Below are positions 16,483 through 26,470 of a DNA stretch of 64,000 nt, piece after piece. How positions within the stretch are numbered: the first letter of the stretch is position 1; each line of letters begins with the position of its first letter. A program made the position numbers and the translations under genes. Origin of the DNA: DATGUP01 sp035301265 (GTDB lineage Bacteria; Bacillota; Bacilli; Bacillales; Amphibacillaceae); contig DATGUP010000003.1 in assembly GCA_035301265.1 (NCBI GenBank), positions 62,001 to 126,000 of the forward strand, read 5' to 3'. The notes beneath the pieces were generated by a model. It ran no database searches and had not been told where the DNA came from. It worked only from the letters and a program-made list of their open reading frames with translations.

Positions 16483-16914
16483 ATGTTCATGGGTGAGTTT
16501 CAACATAATATCGATTCAAAAGGTAGAATTATCGTACCAGCCAAATTCCGTGATGGTCTAGGTCATACGTTTGTTGTCACCCGTGGGCTCGATCAATGCT
16601 TGTTCGCCTATCCGATGAATGAATGGAGGTTACTTGAAGCGAAACTGAAAAAACTACCGCTAACGCAAAAAGATGCACGTGCGTTCACGCGTTTTTTCTT
16701 TTCAGGTGCTGTGGAATGCGAAGTGGATAAACAGGGAAGAATAAATATTCCTCAGCCACTTCGCAACTACGCAGCTTTAGAAAGATCATGTGTTATCATC
16801 GGTGTTTCCAATCGCATCGAATTTTGGGCACAAGATATTTGGGATGATTATTTCGCTGCTTCCGAGGAATCGTTCGCGGAAATCGCAGAAAGCTTATTAG
16901 ATTTTGATATTTAG
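16483..16914 (+). CDS. mraZ: Transcriptional regulator MraZ
   Basis: A 143-residue protein with two AbrB-like swapped-hairpin halves. Each half has the DxxGR motif: HNIDSKGRIIVPAKFRD at about 8-24 and CEVDKQGRINIPQPLR at about 82-97. It is the first gene of the division and cell wall cluster and binds the repeats in its own promoter region. ATG 16483 is used; ATG 16489 is a close alternative. rsmH follows 24 bases later. Confidence 0.96.
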   Translation: MFMGEFQHNIDSKGRIIVPAKFRDGLGHTFVVTRGLDQCLFAYPMNEWRLLEAKLKKLPLTQKDARAFTRFFFSGAVECEVDKQGRINIPQPLRNYAALERSCVIIGVSNRIEFWAQDIWDDYFAASEESFAEIAESLLDFDI

Positions 16915-16938
16915 ATCGAAAAAAGAGTGGGGATCTAG

Positions 16939-17907
16939 ATGTTTGATCACGTTACTGTTTTAAAAGAGGCAGCAGTTAATGGCCTTTCGGTTAAACCGGA
17001 TGGCACATATGTTGATTGCACTTTAGGAGGAGGCGGTCATGCCGAAGCTATTGCATCTCAACTAGGGCAAACAGGGCGATTGATCGCTTTTGATCAAGAC
17101 AAGGAAGCCCTCGAAGCAGCTAGTACGCGCTTAAGTCCGTATGCCGATCGGATCACATTTGTGCAAGCGAATTTCAGGTACTTGGCCAGGGAATTAGAAA
17201 AGGTTGGAATACATTGTGTTGACGGTATTTTATTCGATCTCGGTGTATCGTCGCCACAATTAGACAAGGGAGAGAGGGGGTTTAGTTATCAGCACGATGC
17301 TCGGCTGGATATGCGTATGGACCAGAGTCAAAAACTGGATGCATACGAAATTGTCAATCATTGGTCTTACCAACAGCTTGTTCGGATATTTTTCAAATAC
17401 GGCGAAGAAAAGTTCGCAAAACAAATAGCGCGAATGATTGAAAAACGCCGACAGAAGCAACCGATTGCTACAACGCTTGAGCTTGTGGATGTTATTAAAA
17501 AGGCGATACCCGCACCGGCAAGACGAAAAGGAGGCCATCCAGCTAAGCGCGTGTTTCAAGCATTGCGCATCGCTGTCAACGATGAATTGCAAGCTTTCAA
17601 TGAAGCGTTACACCAGGCTGCTCGTATGGTAGCTATTGATGGTCGAATCGCTGTTATCACATTCCACTCATTAGAGGATCGCATTTGTAAACAATCCTTT
17701 AAAAAATGGAGTACGGCAAAGGAAGTACCGAAAAATTTTCCAATCTTACCCGAGTCTCAACAAGTACCGTTTCGATTAATCACGCGGAAACCAATCGTTC
17801 CTACCGCTCTTGAAGTAAAACAAAACCATCGCGCACGGTCGGCGAAGTTACGGATTGTGCAAAAAATTAACCAATGGAACGATGAATATATCTATGGGGA
17901 AGGGTGA
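16939..17907 (+). CDS. rsmH: 16S rRNA (cytosine-N4)-methyltransferase RsmH (MraW)
   Basis: A 322-residue SAM-dependent methyltransferase acting on N4 of C1402 (E. coli numbering) in 16S rRNA. The N-terminus shows FDHVTVLKEAAVNGL and the SAM loop VDCTLGGGGHAEAI (about 25-38). GILFDLGVSSPQLD lies near residue 97 and IAVITFHSLEDRICKQ near 240, both family hallmarks. It is the second gene of the dcw cluster and its end is close to the ftsL start. Confidence 0.97.
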   Translation: MFDHVTVLKEAAVNGLSVKPDGTYVDCTLGGGGHAEAIASQLGQTGRLIAFDQDKEALEAASTRLSPYADRITFVQANFRYLARELEKVGIHCVDGILFDLGVSSPQLDKGERGFSYQHDARLDMRMDQSQKLDAYEIVNHWSYQQLVRIFFKYGEEKFAKQIARMIEKRRQKQPIATTLELVDVIKKAIPAPARRKGGHPAKRVFQALRIAVNDELQAFNEALHQAARMVAIDGRIAVITFHSLEDRICKQSFKKWSTAKEVPKNFPILPESQQVPFRLITRKPIVPTALEVKQNHRARSAKLRIVQKINQWNDEYIYGEG

Positions 17908-17911
17908 AAAC

Positions 17912-18280
17912 ATGCAGACAAACCACGCGCGAAAATGGGAAGTGCCCTACACGTCACACGTTCAATCGAAGGAGAAACAGCTTAAAGTTCGCAAAACGGG
18001 TTGGATAACAAAAGGAGAAAAAATTTTATATACTTTTACAGGAGTATGCTTGATTGTTGCTGCATTGTACATCGTTTCTTTTTCCTCAATAACCGATTCG
18101 ATCAACCGTGATATTCAATCCTTAGAACAGCAGATCCAAGCTCAAAAAGTGGAAAATGAAAGCTTGTTTTTTGAAAAAAAAGAGTTGAGCCGCCCAGAGC
18201 GCATTACGAGAATCGCTAAAGAAAATGGATTAACGATTCAAAATGCGGAAGTGAGACAAGCAAGCTCATTTGGAAACTAA
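17912..18280 (+). CDS. ftsL: Cell division protein FtsL
   Basis: A 122-residue bitopic membrane protein: a basic cytoplasmic N-terminus of about 35 residues, one helix (ILYTFTGVCLIVAALYIVSF, about 37-56), and an external coiled coil (SINRDIQSLEQQIQAQKVEN) with the C-terminal RPERITRIAKENGL. FtsL, with DivIC and DivIB, activates the septal synthase. ATG 17912 has the SD GGGGAAGGGTG; the frame extends upstream into rsmH without support. It lies directly before pbpB as in other Bacillaceae. Confidence 0.92.
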   Translation: MQTNHARKWEVPYTSHVQSKEKQLKVRKTGWITKGEKILYTFTGVCLIVAALYIVSFSSITDSINRDIQSLEQQIQAQKVENESLFFEKKELSRPERITRIAKENGLTIQNAEVRQASSFGN

Positions 18281-18296
18281 ATCAAGGTGATGCCAG

Positions 18297-20483
18297 ATGA
18301 AAACTAAAAGAAGAATGCGCATTTCTTCAGGGATTCTCGTTGTTTTTTTTGTGATTATTTTTTTAGTTGTAACGGGTAGGTTTCTTTATATTCAAGTTTC
18401 GGGTGAGGTCAATGGCATTTCGCTTAGAGAGTGGGCGGAAGAGAAACGAACGGCCTCCTACACTTTGGATGCTGAACGTGGAAAAATTCTCGATAAAAAT
18501 GGTGAGACACTTGCATACGATCGACCGGCATTTCGATTGTATGCTATTTTAGACGAAACGTATTCGGAACATACGAACGAAATCAACCATGTGGAAAATC
18601 CAGGACGAACAGCGGAAAAATTGGCACCGATTTTGGATATGGAACCTGAAGAAATCCTTTCTATTATGGAACGCGGTATTCAAGAAGGGAAAACACAAGT
18701 TGAGTTCGGTCCGAACGGAAAAGGATTATCTCAGAAAACAAAAGAGACCATTGAGGCACTTAATTTGCCCGGCATCCATTTTATGAAAGAACCGATTCGT
18801 TATTACCCTAATGGCATGTTTGCATCGCATATTATTGGTTTTGCTCAAAACAAAGATGATGAGATCGAGGGCGTGGCAGGCATTGAACACGAAATGGACG
18901 ATCTTTTGAAAGGGAAACACGGACATATTTCATATGAACGGGACAAGTATGGTGTCAAACTGCTTGATCCAAATGAAATCATTCAAACACCCAAAGATGG
19001 AGCAGATATTTATTTAACCATTGATCAAAAGATTCAAACCCTCGTTGAAGACAGTCTTACTGAAATCGAAAAAACATACAATCCAAAACGGATGAGTGCG
19101 ATTGTCATGGACCCTAAAACAGGTGAGATCGTCGCTATGAGCAATCGGCCAAGCTATAATCCAAATGCTCCGGCCGATGTCCAAAACTGGTATAATGACG
19201 CGATTTCCACCCCCTTCGAACCCGGTTCAACAATGAAAATTTTCACATGGGCAGCAGCCATCGAAGAAGAAGTTTACAATGGACAAGAAGCTTTTCAATC
19301 TGGAACTTATCGGATAAGTGATCGAATTCAACCGATTAACGACCATAATAGTGGAAAAGGATGGGGAGAGATCTCGTTCGATGAAGGATTTGCCCGATCA
19401 TCCAACGTAGCTGCTGCTAAATTAGTATGGGAAAAACTCAAACCGGAAACGTTTCTAGATTATTTACATGCGTTTGATTTAGATGAAAAGACTGGGATTG
19501 ATCTTCCTGGTGAGGTTCCGGGCCATATTCTTTACAATTGGCCGGCGGAGAAATTGACCACAGCTTTTGGGCAAGGAAGTACGCTGACACCTATCCAACA
19601 GATAAAAGCTGCTACGGCCATCGCCAATGGCGGAAAAATGCTTCAGCCTTACGTCATTTCAAAAGTCGTCGATCCGGAAAGCGGCGAAATCATCAAAGAA
19701 AAATCGCCCCAAGTAGCCGGAGAACCGATTTCCGAAGCGACAGCTAAACAGATGAGGGATTTACTTGAATCGGTTGTAAGCGAGGAATACGGGACAGGCG
19801 AACGTTTTAATCTTGATGATTACACTGTGATAGGCAAAACAGGGACAGCGCAAATCCCGAATTCAGATGGATCTGGCTATTTACCAGGTCGAGAAAACAA
19901 TATTTTTTCATTTTTAGGTATGGCACCAAAAGATGACCCTCAGCTTATGGTCTATGTGTCTATTAAACAACCCGAGTTGGATGATGAACCTGGATCGGTC
20001 CCGGTATCATTCATTTTTAAAAATGTGATGAGAAACAGTCTCCACTATTTAAATATTAAACCCGATAAAGAAACGAATGACGCTATTGAAGCGATAGATC
20101 TTCCCGATGTCACCGGTGAAAAGACGAAAGAGGCTGAACACCGGTTGTCTGAATTAGGATTGGACACTGTTGTGATTGGAAAGGGTGAAAAAGTAAAAGC
20201 TTTAAGTACCGAAGCGAAAGAGCAAGTTTTTCCTGGTGAGCGGATTATAATCTTGACTGATCAACCAACGATGCCAGATATATCGGGGTGGTCTATGCGC
20301 GATGTCTTAAAGTTGGCGGATGTACTAGAGCTAGAACTTGAAACAGCAGGAAACGGGTATGTTACGGCACAGAGCATTGATAAGGGCAAATCTGTTAAAA
20401 AAGGGGACACTTTGCGTGTAGAATTAGAGCCACCTAGTGAAATCGATGCGCTTGCAGATGAAGAAAAACAATCTGCTGATTAA
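18297..20483 (+). CDS. pbpB: Penicillin-binding protein 2B (septal transpeptidase)
   Basis: A 728-residue class B penicillin-binding protein, the septal transpeptidase partner of the SEDS glycosyltransferase. There is one N-terminal anchor (GILVVFFVIIFLVVTGRFLY, about 12-31), a dimerisation domain starting DAERGKILDKNGE, and a transpeptidase domain. Active-site motifs are Ser311 in FEPGSTMK (SxxK), ARSSNVAA (SxN) and GKTGTAQ (KTG). Two C-terminal PASTA repeats follow, starting at IDLPDVTGEKTKEAE and MPDISGWSMRDVL. ATG 18297 follows AAGGTG. The presence of spoVD directly downstream confirms which paralogue is which. Confidence 0.95.
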   Translation: MKTKRRMRISSGILVVFFVIIFLVVTGRFLYIQVSGEVNGISLREWAEEKRTASYTLDAERGKILDKNGETLAYDRPAFRLYAILDETYSEHTNEINHVENPGRTAEKLAPILDMEPEEILSIMERGIQEGKTQVEFGPNGKGLSQKTKETIEALNLPGIHFMKEPIRYYPNGMFASHIIGFAQNKDDEIEGVAGIEHEMDDLLKGKHGHISYERDKYGVKLLDPNEIIQTPKDGADIYLTIDQKIQTLVEDSLTEIEKTYNPKRMSAIVMDPKTGEIVAMSNRPSYNPNAPADVQNWYNDAISTPFEPGSTMKIFTWAAAIEEEVYNGQEAFQSGTYRISDRIQPINDHNSGKGWGEISFDEGFARSSNVAAAKLVWEKLKPETFLDYLHAFDLDEKTGIDLPGEVPGHILYNWPAEKLTTAFGQGSTLTPIQQIKAATAIANGGKMLQPYVISKVVDPESGEIIKEKSPQVAGEPISEATAKQMRDLLESVVSEEYGTGERFNLDDYTVIGKTGTAQIPNSDGSGYLPGRENNIFSFLGMAPKDDPQLMVYVSIKQPELDDEPGSVPVSFIFKNVMRNSLHYLNIKPDKETNDAIEAIDLPDVTGEKTKEAEHRLSELGLDTVVIGKGEKVKALSTEAKEQVFPGERIIILTDQPTMPDISGWSMRDVLKLADVLELELETAGNGYVTAQSIDKGKSVKKGDTLRVELEPPSEIDALADEEKQSAD

Positions 20484-20568
20484 GCTGACTACATTTTTGA
20501 ATATGTTCTAATCTGTTTTTCCCATTCATATAGTGGATACAAGCCTGTCTATGAAAAGGAGATGGACT

Positions 20569-22506
20569 ATGAAGCGTGTATCCACTGTCACTTTAAGAAG
20601 ACGTATTCTTGTTGTTTTTCTATTCGGACTGGCTATTTTTGGGATTATTGACATTCGGCTTGGCTTCGTTCAGTTTGTAATCGGTGATCAATTGTTAAAA
20701 AAAGCGGATGAATCATGGTCAAGGGATATCACGTTTGAGCCAGAACGTGGCCTTATCCTTGACAATCATGGCGATGTTTTAGCAGAAAACGTAACGGCTC
20801 CATCGGTCGTTGTTGTACCTCGACAAATTAACAATCCGAGGAAAGTTGCTGAAAAACTAGCAGCGATTCTTGATATGTCTGAAGATAAAGCTTATGAATA
20901 TGTGACAAAAGATGCTTCAAGTGTTAATATACACCCGGAAGGAAGAAAAATTACCGAGGAACAAGAAACAGCGTTAAATAAATTGAATTTTGACGGTGTT
21001 TATCTTGCTAAAGATTCGAAGCGCCATTATCCATATGGCAAATATCTTTCACACGTCTTAGGTTTTGCTGGTATTGATAACCAAGGCCTTATGGGATTGG
21101 AGCTTTATTATGATAAGAAATTGCGCGGTGAGGAAGGCAGTCTCTCTTATTATTCCGATGCCAAAGGCGGTCGGTTGAAATCTTTAGCGGATAAGTATAG
21201 TCCGCCAAAAGATGGGCTCGATTTAAAAACGACGATCAATTTAAAAGTGCAAACGATCATGGAGCGTGAACTCGATCTCGCTATTGAGGAGTACGATCCG
21301 GACAGTGCTCTTGCCATTGCTGTTGATCCCAAAACAGGCGGTGTTCTAGGCATGTCAACTCGACCAAATTTTGATCCGGAAAACTATCAAAACGTAAATC
21401 CGGATATATATGATCGAAATTTGCCTATCTGGAGCACCTTTGAACCGGGCTCGACGTTTAAGATTATCACACTAGCATCCGCGTTAGAAGAGGGAATTGT
21501 TAACTTAAAAGAAGATAAATTTGATGATGATGGCGCCATTACCGTTGGAGGCACTGAATTGCATTGTTGGAAAAGCGGTGGGCATGGCCATCAAACATAT
21601 TTGGAAGTTGTACAAAATTCATGCAACCCCGGCTTTGTTAATTTAGGCACGAAACTTGGGAAAGAAAAGCTGTTCACTTATATTGATGATTTCGGATTTG
21701 GTACGAAAACAGGAATCGATTTACAAGGTGAAGGAAACGGTATTTTGTTCGACCCAAAAACGATCGGTCCTCTAGAGCTTGGGACGACATCTTTCGGACA
21801 AGGCGTTTCTGTCACGCCCATCCAACAAGTCATGGCTGTGGCAGCGGTTGTGAATGGTGGCTTTTTATACGAACCGTATTTTGCAAAAGAATGGATCGAT
21901 CCGAAAACGGGGCAAACAGTCGAAAAACACGAACCCAAAATGAAAAAAAGAGTCGTTTCAGCGGACACTTCAAAAGAAGTTCGCCAAGCGCTTGAAAGTG
22001 TTGTTGCCAAAGGTACGGGAAGATCCGCTTATGTAGATGGCTATCGAGTTGGCGGCAAAACAGGTACAGCCCAAAAGGTCGGACCAGACGGTCAATATAT
22101 GGAGAACAATTATATACTTTCATTTATCGGTTTTGCTCCCGCCGATGATCCGGACATTGTCGTGTATGTTGCTATCGATAACCCAAAAGCCTCAGCGCAG
22201 TTTGGCGGTGTTGTGGCAGCGCCGATTGTCGGTACGATTATTGAAGATAGCTTGCGGGAGATGGGAGTAGAACCGACGGATGACGGTTTAGCTAAAGAAT
22301 ATCAATGGCCGGAGGAACCGAAGATAAGTGTTCCAGATTTGACCGGGTTACACAAAGCTGAGTTAAACGAATATATGACCAACTTATCGATTGAAACAGA
22401 AGGTACGGGAGATTATATTATTGATCAGGCGCCTCAACCTGGAACGAAAGTTGAGCAGGGCGAGACGATTCGTATTTATTTGGCAAAAAAAAGTCATCGT
22501 GAATAA
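20569..22506 (+). CDS. spoVD: Stage V sporulation protein D (class B PBP)
   Basis: A 645-residue class B penicillin-binding protein, one residue from B. subtilis SpoVD, which makes spore cortex peptidoglycan with SpoVE. It has an anchor at about 10-30 (ILVVFLFGLAIFGIIDIRLG), Ser295 in FEPGSTFK, VQNSCNPGF (SxN box) and GGKTGTAQ. One C-terminal PASTA repeat starts near ISVPDLTGLHKAELN. ATG 20569 has AAGGAG seven bases upstream; the frame is open from 20533 but without an SD. I looked for a sigma-E promoter in the 85-base gap and saw none with correct spacing. Confidence 0.95.
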   Translation: MKRVSTVTLRRRILVVFLFGLAIFGIIDIRLGFVQFVIGDQLLKKADESWSRDITFEPERGLILDNHGDVLAENVTAPSVVVVPRQINNPRKVAEKLAAILDMSEDKAYEYVTKDASSVNIHPEGRKITEEQETALNKLNFDGVYLAKDSKRHYPYGKYLSHVLGFAGIDNQGLMGLELYYDKKLRGEEGSLSYYSDAKGGRLKSLADKYSPPKDGLDLKTTINLKVQTIMERELDLAIEEYDPDSALAIAVDPKTGGVLGMSTRPNFDPENYQNVNPDIYDRNLPIWSTFEPGSTFKIITLASALEEGIVNLKEDKFDDDGAITVGGTELHCWKSGGHGHQTYLEVVQNSCNPGFVNLGTKLGKEKLFTYIDDFGFGTKTGIDLQGEGNGILFDPKTIGPLELGTTSFGQGVSVTPIQQVMAVAAVVNGGFLYEPYFAKEWIDPKTGQTVEKHEPKMKKRVVSADTSKEVRQALESVVAKGTGRSAYVDGYRVGGKTGTAQKVGPDGQYMENNYILSFIGFAPADDPDIVVYVAIDNPKASAQFGGVVAAPIVGTIIEDSLREMGVEPTDDGLAKEYQWPEEPKISVPDLTGLHKAELNEYMTNLSIETEGTGDYIIDQAPQPGTKVEQGETIRIYLAKKSHRE

Positions 22507-22613
22507 TTAGGAAATCTGCTATAATAATTGTATTGCTTGTCTATTGATTGAACGTTTTAGTTGTCATAGACATTTTAAGGATTAGACAGGGATAAGCTGA
22601 GGTGTGGTTTGTA

Positions 22614-24083
22614 ATGAAGTTGACTGATATGATTGCCACGTTGCCATTTTATAGAACAAATTCGGATATAAGCGACATAGACATAGTAGCAGTTGAAGCT
22701 GATTCACGCAAAGTTCGACCAGGTACCCTTTTTGTCTGTATTAAAGGGTTTACCGTAGATGGACATGATTTTATACCAGAAGCTATTGAAAACGGAGCCG
22801 TTGCGATATTAGCGGAGAAAGACGTATCGTCCTCGGTACCAGTTATTTATGTATCTGATACATCCCGGGCACTGGCGATCGTTGCAACACACTTTTATGA
22901 TTACCCGACAAACAATATGCCGCTGATCGGCGTGACGGGTACAAACGGTAAAACAACGACCACGTATGTGTTGGAAACCATTTTTAACCACTATGATAAA
23001 AAAACAGGTTTGATCGGTACGATTCAATTAAAAATTGGTGATGATACCCGCCCGATCCAAAACACGACGCCAAACGCTCTGTTTTTGCAAAAAGCCTTCA
23101 GAGAAATGCGAGATCAAGATGTAGATGTCGGGATTATGGAAGTTTCGTCCCATGCACTGGACATGGGCAGAGTATTCGGCTGTGATTATGATGTGGCTGT
23201 ATTCACCAATTTGTCACAGGATCATCTTGATTATCATAAAAATATGGATGATTACATACGAGCGAAAAGTTTGCTTTTTTCCCAACTTGGTAACACCTAT
23301 GTTCCCAATCGGAAAAAGTATGCCATTATTAATCATGATGATCCTCACGCTCAGTTTTTAAAAACGGCTTCAGCCCAGCACATTATCACATATGGATGTC
23401 GCAACAAATCGCAAGTCATGGCAAAAGACATACGTTTGAGTGCATCAGAAACACGTTTTACATTGCATACACCGGTCGGTTCCGTTCCCATCAAGAGCAA
23501 GTTAATCGGCACGTTCAATGTGTACAATATGCTCGCTGCAAGCGCAGCAGCAATTGCACTCGGCGTAGAACTGCCCATCATCAAACAAGCGCTAGAGCAA
23601 ATGGAAGGTGTCAGCGGGCGGTTTGAAACTGTAGCCTCGGACGCATCGTTTACGACAATTGTCGATTACGCCCATACACCAGATTCGTTAGAAAATGTTT
23701 TGCAAACCATTAAGGAATTTTCCACACGAAACGTTTACGTCGTAGTCGGATGTGGTGGCGATCGCGATAAAACAAAACGCCCCTTAATGGCATCAGTCGC
23801 TCTGAAGTATGCGGATTGGGCCATTTTTACGTCTGATAATCCACGCACAGAAGATCCTGCTGCCATACTTGCTGATATGACAGCCGATCTTCAACAAACG
23901 AATTATGACGTTATCATTGACCGCAAACAGGCGATTGAACAAGCGATCGATTGTGCGGATGCGGATGATATCGTTTTGATCGCTGGTAAAGGACATGAAA
24001 CATATCAGCAAATCGGTCATAAAAAATATCCGTTTGACGATCGGAAAATCGCTCTGGAGGCAATTCAAACCAAGGAGAATTGA
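22614..24083 (+). CDS. murE: UDP-MurNAc-tripeptide synthetase, meso-DAP adding
   Basis: A 489-residue Mur ligase that adds the third residue to UDP-MurNAc-L-Ala-D-Glu in the cytoplasm. The ATP loop GVTGTNGKTTTTYV lies near residues 109-122. DNPR near residue 408 (FTSDNPRTEDPAAI) is the signature of enzymes selecting meso-diaminopimelate rather than lysine, so the wall is predicted to be DAP-type. ATG 22614 has GAGGTG nine bases before it. murF begins one base after the stop codon. Confidence 0.97.
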   Translation: MKLTDMIATLPFYRTNSDISDIDIVAVEADSRKVRPGTLFVCIKGFTVDGHDFIPEAIENGAVAILAEKDVSSSVPVIYVSDTSRALAIVATHFYDYPTNNMPLIGVTGTNGKTTTTYVLETIFNHYDKKTGLIGTIQLKIGDDTRPIQNTTPNALFLQKAFREMRDQDVDVGIMEVSSHALDMGRVFGCDYDVAVFTNLSQDHLDYHKNMDDYIRAKSLLFSQLGNTYVPNRKKYAIINHDDPHAQFLKTASAQHIITYGCRNKSQVMAKDIRLSASETRFTLHTPVGSVPIKSKLIGTFNVYNMLAASAAAIALGVELPIIKQALEQMEGVSGRFETVASDASFTTIVDYAHTPDSLENVLQTIKEFSTRNVYVVVGCGGDRDKTKRPLMASVALKYADWAIFTSDNPRTEDPAAILADMTADLQQTNYDVIIDRKQAIEQAIDCADADDIVLIAGKGHETYQQIGHKKYPFDDRKIALEAIQTKEN

Positions 24084-24084
24084 C

Positions 24085-25440
24085 ATGCTGTTTACGTTAA
24101 AGTGGCTAGCGAAAATTTTTAACGAAAACGAAGGCGAACTGAACGATTCAATCCCGATACACGAGGTCACAACCGATAGCAGAAAAAAGGTGAACAATGG
24201 ATTATTTATTCCGTTAGTTGGAGAAAGATTCGATGGCCATGATTATATATTAGATGCGTTTAATAACGGAGCTATAGCGGCTTTGTGGAAGCGAGACAGA
24301 ACACGACCGGAGGCTCTGCCGAACGATTTTCCAATTTATTATGTTTCAGATACATTAGACGCTTTACAACGTTTAGCTGCTTGTTATAGAGAAAAAATTA
24401 ATCCTACCGTCATAGCCATTACCGGCTCGAACGGAAAGACGACAACAAAGGATATGATAGGGTCGGTTCTAACAACATCCTACAGAACTCATCGGACGAT
24501 GGGAAATTTCAACAACCATATCGGATTACCGTTAACGATTTTGGACATGCCGCCAGATACTGAAATTCTTGTACTGGAAATGGGAATGAATGATTTCGGG
24601 GAAATCAGTCATCTATCTCATATTGCTCAGCCGGATATTGCGGTTATAACAAATATTGGCGAGTCCCATTTGGCCCAACTCAGATCACGTGCCGGTATAG
24701 CAAAAGCTAAACTGGAAATTGTTGACGGCATGTCCCCGGATGGCTATCTCTATATCGACGGGGATGAACCATTGCTCAAAAATGCACATGTACATCCGAA
24801 TGTAATAACTTGTGGTTTTTATGCCAACAATGATGTCATAATTGAAGATACAAAAATAGAAGATGATAAGACATTGTTCCGGTTGTCAGATGGTAAAACG
24901 TATTCGATCCCTCTTTTAGGTAAACACCACGCATTGAATGCTTTATTCGCTGTAACGATCGGCACGAAGATGGGCGTGATGCCTAAAACTATTCAACAAG
25001 CATTAGCTAAACTTGAACACACATCGATGCGATTTGAAATCGTACAGGGAAAAAATGGAGCAACTATCATTAATGACGCATATAATGCGTCGCCTACGTC
25101 AATGAAAGCTGCAATCGATGTTGTTAAACAGATGCGCGGTTATAAAAAGAAAGTGCTTGTTCTTGGGGATATGTTTGAACTCGGCGAATCCTCTGCACGG
25201 CTCCATCAATCGGTTGCCGATGTCATTGATACGAGGATTGATGCTGTTTTGACCTTAGGAAATGATGCAAAGGAAATTTCTAAAGCCGTTCAAAATAAAG
25301 ATAAAGGCATTATGTGCCGCCATTTTGACTCTGAAAAAGCCTTAATTAAGACACTTCATTCATGTATAACAAGCCGTACATTATTATTGTTCAAAGCGTC
25401 CCGAGGTATGCACTTTGAAAATATTATCGGCTGTTTGTAA
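24085..25440 (+). CDS. murF: UDP-MurNAc-pentapeptide synthetase (D-Ala-D-Ala adding)
   Basis: A 451-residue Mur ligase that adds D-Ala-D-Ala. It has the ATP loop AITGSNGKTTTKDMI near residue 110, the EMGMNDFGEISHL motif typical of MurF, and the C-terminal domain starting INDAYNASPTSM. ATG 24085 has AAGGAG seven bases upstream. In B. subtilis murF is elsewhere beside ddl; here it lies between murE and mraY, as in many other bacteria. Confidence 0.95.
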   Translation: MLFTLKWLAKIFNENEGELNDSIPIHEVTTDSRKKVNNGLFIPLVGERFDGHDYILDAFNNGAIAALWKRDRTRPEALPNDFPIYYVSDTLDALQRLAACYREKINPTVIAITGSNGKTTTKDMIGSVLTTSYRTHRTMGNFNNHIGLPLTILDMPPDTEILVLEMGMNDFGEISHLSHIAQPDIAVITNIGESHLAQLRSRAGIAKAKLEIVDGMSPDGYLYIDGDEPLLKNAHVHPNVITCGFYANNDVIIEDTKIEDDKTLFRLSDGKTYSIPLLGKHHALNALFAVTIGTKMGVMPKTIQQALAKLEHTSMRFEIVQGKNGATIINDAYNASPTSMKAAIDVVKQMRGYKKKVLVLGDMFELGESSARLHQSVADVIDTRIDAVLTLGNDAKEISKAVQNKDKGIMCRHFDSEKALIKTLHSCITSRTLLLFKASRGMHFENIIGCL

Positions 25441-25483
25441 TTCGATTTAATACGTAGGGCGGTTTGGCACGAGGAGGAAGAAT

Positions 25484-26470
25484 ATGAGTATATCTGTACT
25501 ATTGATAACAATTGCGATAGCATTTTTAATGACCGTCCTGATCTCACCATTGTTCATACCGTTTTTGCGACGTCTTAAATTTGGGCAAAGCATAAGGGAT
25601 GAAGGACCAAAATCACACATGAAAAAAACCGGTACCCCTACGATGGGTGGTATTATGATTATTTTTAGTACGATCGTCACGGCGACCATTATGGTCAATA
25701 AAACGTCGGTTAATGGTTTAGGTTATGAATTTTGGCTGCTTATTTTTGTCATGGGTGGCTATGGTTTAATAGGGTTTTTGGATGACTTTATCAAAGTCGC
25801 TATGAAACGGAATTTAGGCTTGACGTCCAAACAAAAAATGCTCGGTCAACTGCTTATTGCATTTGTGTTTTTTGCTATATTACGAGCTTATGATTTTCCG
25901 ACATATATTCAATTCCCCGGTACGCATATCCAATGGGATCTTGATTGGGGATATGCATTTTTGATTATTTTCATGCTTGTCGGCGCTTCTAATGCGGTCA
26001 ATTTAACAGACGGACTCGATGGTTTGTTAGCGGGAACGGCCGCGATTGCTTTTGGAGCATTTGGTATTCTTGCTTGGTATAGTCATCCACAGTTGGAAGT
26101 AACGATTTTTGCTTTGGCCGTTGTCGGGTCATTGCTTGGTTTTCTCGTCTTCAATGCCCACCCAGCTAAAGTATTTATGGGAGATACGGGGTCGCTTGCA
26201 TTAGGAGCAGCAATTGCAGCTATCGCCATATTGACAAAACTAGAAATCATACTTGTTATCATTGGTGGGGTATTTGTTATTGAAACATTATCTGTTATCA
26301 TTCAAGTTATTTCATTTAAATCAACAGGTAAGAGAGTATTTAAAATGAGTCCACTTCACCATCATTATGAACTTTTAGGTTGGTCGGAATGGCGTGTTGT
26401 TACTACGTTTTGGCTTGTTGGCCTTATTTTTGCAGCTCTTGGTCTGTATATTGAGGTGTGGTTAACTTGA
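25484..26470 (+). CDS. mraY: Phospho-N-acetylmuramoyl-pentapeptide transferase
   Basis: A 328-residue polytopic membrane enzyme that makes lipid I from UDP-MurNAc-pentapeptide and undecaprenyl phosphate. About ten helices are visible. Motifs: GPKSHMKKTGTPTMGG, the aspartate pair in GFLDDFIKVA, NLTDGLDGLLAG, and VFMGDTGSLALG. The histidine-rich loop SPLHHHYELLGWSEWRVV lies near the C-terminus. Its stop codon overlaps the murD start by three bases. Confidence 0.97.
   Translation: MSISVLLITIAIAFLMTVLISPLFIPFLRRLKFGQSIRDEGPKSHMKKTGTPTMGGIMIIFSTIVTATIMVNKTSVNGLGYEFWLLIFVMGGYGLIGFLDDFIKVAMKRNLGLTSKQKMLGQLLIAFVFFAILRAYDFPTYIQFPGTHIQWDLDWGYAFLIIFMLVGASNAVNLTDGLDGLLAGTAAIAFGAFGILAWYSHPQLEVTIFALAVVGSLLGFLVFNAHPAKVFMGDTGSLALGAAIAAIAILTKLEIILVIIGGVFVIETLSVIIQVISFKSTGKRVFKMSPLHHHYELLGWSEWRVVTTFWLVGLIFAALGLYIEVWLT

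Noticed and set aside
20499..20543. Sigma-E promoter for spoVD (GAATATG with CATATAGT, or GATACAAG)
   Set aside because: Spacing is 21 bases for the first pair and there is no -35 for the second; not good enough to report as a site.
20533..20568. Longer N-terminus for SpoVD starting at 20533
   Set aside because: The strong AAGGAG lies inside this extension and the family start aligns with ATG 20569.
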